DNA of 13,333 bases, taken from contig DATGZH010000040.1 in assembly GCA_035297265.1 (NCBI GenBank), positions 1 through 13,333 on the forward strand, given 5' to 3'. The position numbers were made by a program, and so were the translations under genes. Below the pieces are notes generated by a model. The model saw only the letters and a program-made list of their open reading frames with translations. It searched no databases and was not told the origin of the DNA. This stretch comes from DATGZH01 sp035297265 (GTDB taxonomy: Bacteria > Actinomycetota > Acidimicrobiia > Acidimicrobiales > RAAP-2). Numbering within the stretch: position 1 is the stretch's first letter; every line of letters begins with the position of its first letter. Positions 12,803 to 13,333 of this stretch are shown one piece after another.

Positions 12803-13333
12803 ATGAGGGTGTGCCGCCGCGCCCGTCGGCCGTCCGGGTGGCGACGCTGGGGCTTCGGCACGGTCCCCGTCGTGGTGGTCGTCCTCTCGCTCTCGAGCGC
12901 TTCGGCCGCCCGGGCCGCCCCGGCGCCGATCACGGTGGCCCTCATCACGTCGGTGACCGGGCCCGGCGCCTCGGAGTTCCAGACGACGCCGCAGGGCTTC
13001 CTCGCCCGCATCGACCAGCAGAACGCCGAGGGCGGGGTGCACGGCCACCGCCTCGTGCCCATCGTCATCGACGACCAGAGCAACCCCACGCTCACCCTGA
13101 CCGCGGTGGAGGACGCCCTCTCCCGCGGCGCCTTCGGCATCGTCTCGGAGAGCCCCTTCATGTACAACGCCGCCCGCTACCTCCACGAGCAGGGCATCCC
13201 GGTCACCGGCGGCAGCTTCGACGGACCGGAGTGGGGCGAGCAGCCCTTCACGAACATGTTCGCCGCCGACACCGGGAGTGTGGACCCGAGCTACCCGGCG
13301 GCCAAGAGCGTGGGCCTCTTCTACCGCTCCCAC
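12803..13333 (+). CDS. ABC-transporter substrate-binding protein, Leu/Ile/Val type (N-terminal part)
   Basis: The frame is open from 12803 to the window edge (177 residues; the end is missing). The N-terminus MRVCRRARRPSGWRRWGFGT is very basic, followed by the hydrophobic PVVVVVLSLSSASAARAA, a Sec-type signal with likely cleavage near ASAARAA. There is no lipobox. The mature part starts APITVALITSVTGPGASEFQTTPQGFLARIDQQNAEGGVHGHRLVPIVIDDQSNP. This is the hallmark of periplasmic-binding-protein family 6 (LivJ-like; ITVALITSVTGP...NAEGGVHGH.L..I..D). In this family the ligands are branched-chain amino acids, aromatic acids, amides or urea. Next to acyl-CoA genes an organic acid is a reasonable guess. 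The start is supported by GAGGGGG (12788-12794) eight bases upstream. Permease and ATPase genes may follow outside the window. Confidence 0.88.
   Translation, partial: MRVCRRARRPSGWRRWGFGTVPVVVVVLSLSSASAARAAPAPITVALITSVTGPGASEFQTTPQGFLARIDQQNAEGGVHGHRLVPIVIDDQSNPTLTLTAVEDALSRGAFGIVSESPFMYNAARYLHEQGIPVTGGSFDGPEWGEQPFTNMFAADTGSVDPSYPAAKSVGLFYRSH

Noticed and set aside
11363..13333. Minus-strand frame of 656 codons at the right end
   Set aside because: It is antisense to the CoA-transferase and the substrate-binding protein, with the usual shadow composition.

Overview
The window is about 72% GC or more, with G or C at nearly every third codon position, frequent GTG starts and strong GGAGG-type ribosome binding sites. 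It also carries a secreted protein built of GYWLVAADGGVFAFGDA repeats, a repeat type I associate with Acidimicrobiia and related Actinobacteria. I infer an actinobacterium, probably of the Acidimicrobiia. The assignment rests on composition and protein style; no rRNA or tRNA gene is present.

Layout: (1) 1-192 is the proline-rich end of a gene entering from the left. (2) 441-1106 encodes a DsbA/HCCA-isomerase-type thioredoxin-fold protein. (3) 1107-1376 is a lower-GC, inverted-repeat-rich stretch that I could not assign. (4) 1377-2401 holds a small membrane protein and a soluble protein of unknown function. (5) 2436-3743 (minus) is the secreted repeat protein. (6) 3861-5345 (minus) is an acyl-CoA synthetase, divergent from (7) the plus-strand operon 5483-7637: a thiolase-fold protein without the usual Cys nucleophile, a translationally coupled Zn-ribbon/OB-fold (DUF35) partner, and a YsnE-like GNAT acetyltransferase. 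(8) 7692-9311 (minus) is a beta-helix lipoprotein. (9) 9404-10141 (minus) is a class II aldolase/adducin-family protein, divergent from (10) 10328-12691, a double-domain type III (CaiB/BaiF) CoA-transferase. (11) 12803 to the end is the N-terminal part of a branched-chain-amino-acid-type ABC substrate-binding protein.

Taken together, 3861-7056 and 9404-13333 look like an acyl-CoA catabolic island. The binding protein would feed uptake of an organic acid. The ligase or the CoA-transferase would activate it. The thiolase-like/DUF35 pair would cleave a C-C bond, by analogy with the Ltp2-ChsH2(DUF35) aldolase of steroid side-chain degradation, and the class II aldolase-fold enzyme might process a hydroxy or keto intermediate. 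The substrate cannot be read from the sequence. Two cell-surface or secreted proteins (2436-3743 and 7692-9311) are interspersed.

I found no phage, CRISPR array, complete insertion sequence or obvious defence system. The points most worth a second look are the structured intergenic element at 1150-1345, the thiolase-fold protein with Asn where the nucleophilic Cys should be, and the CoA-transferase fusion with one intact and one altered active site.
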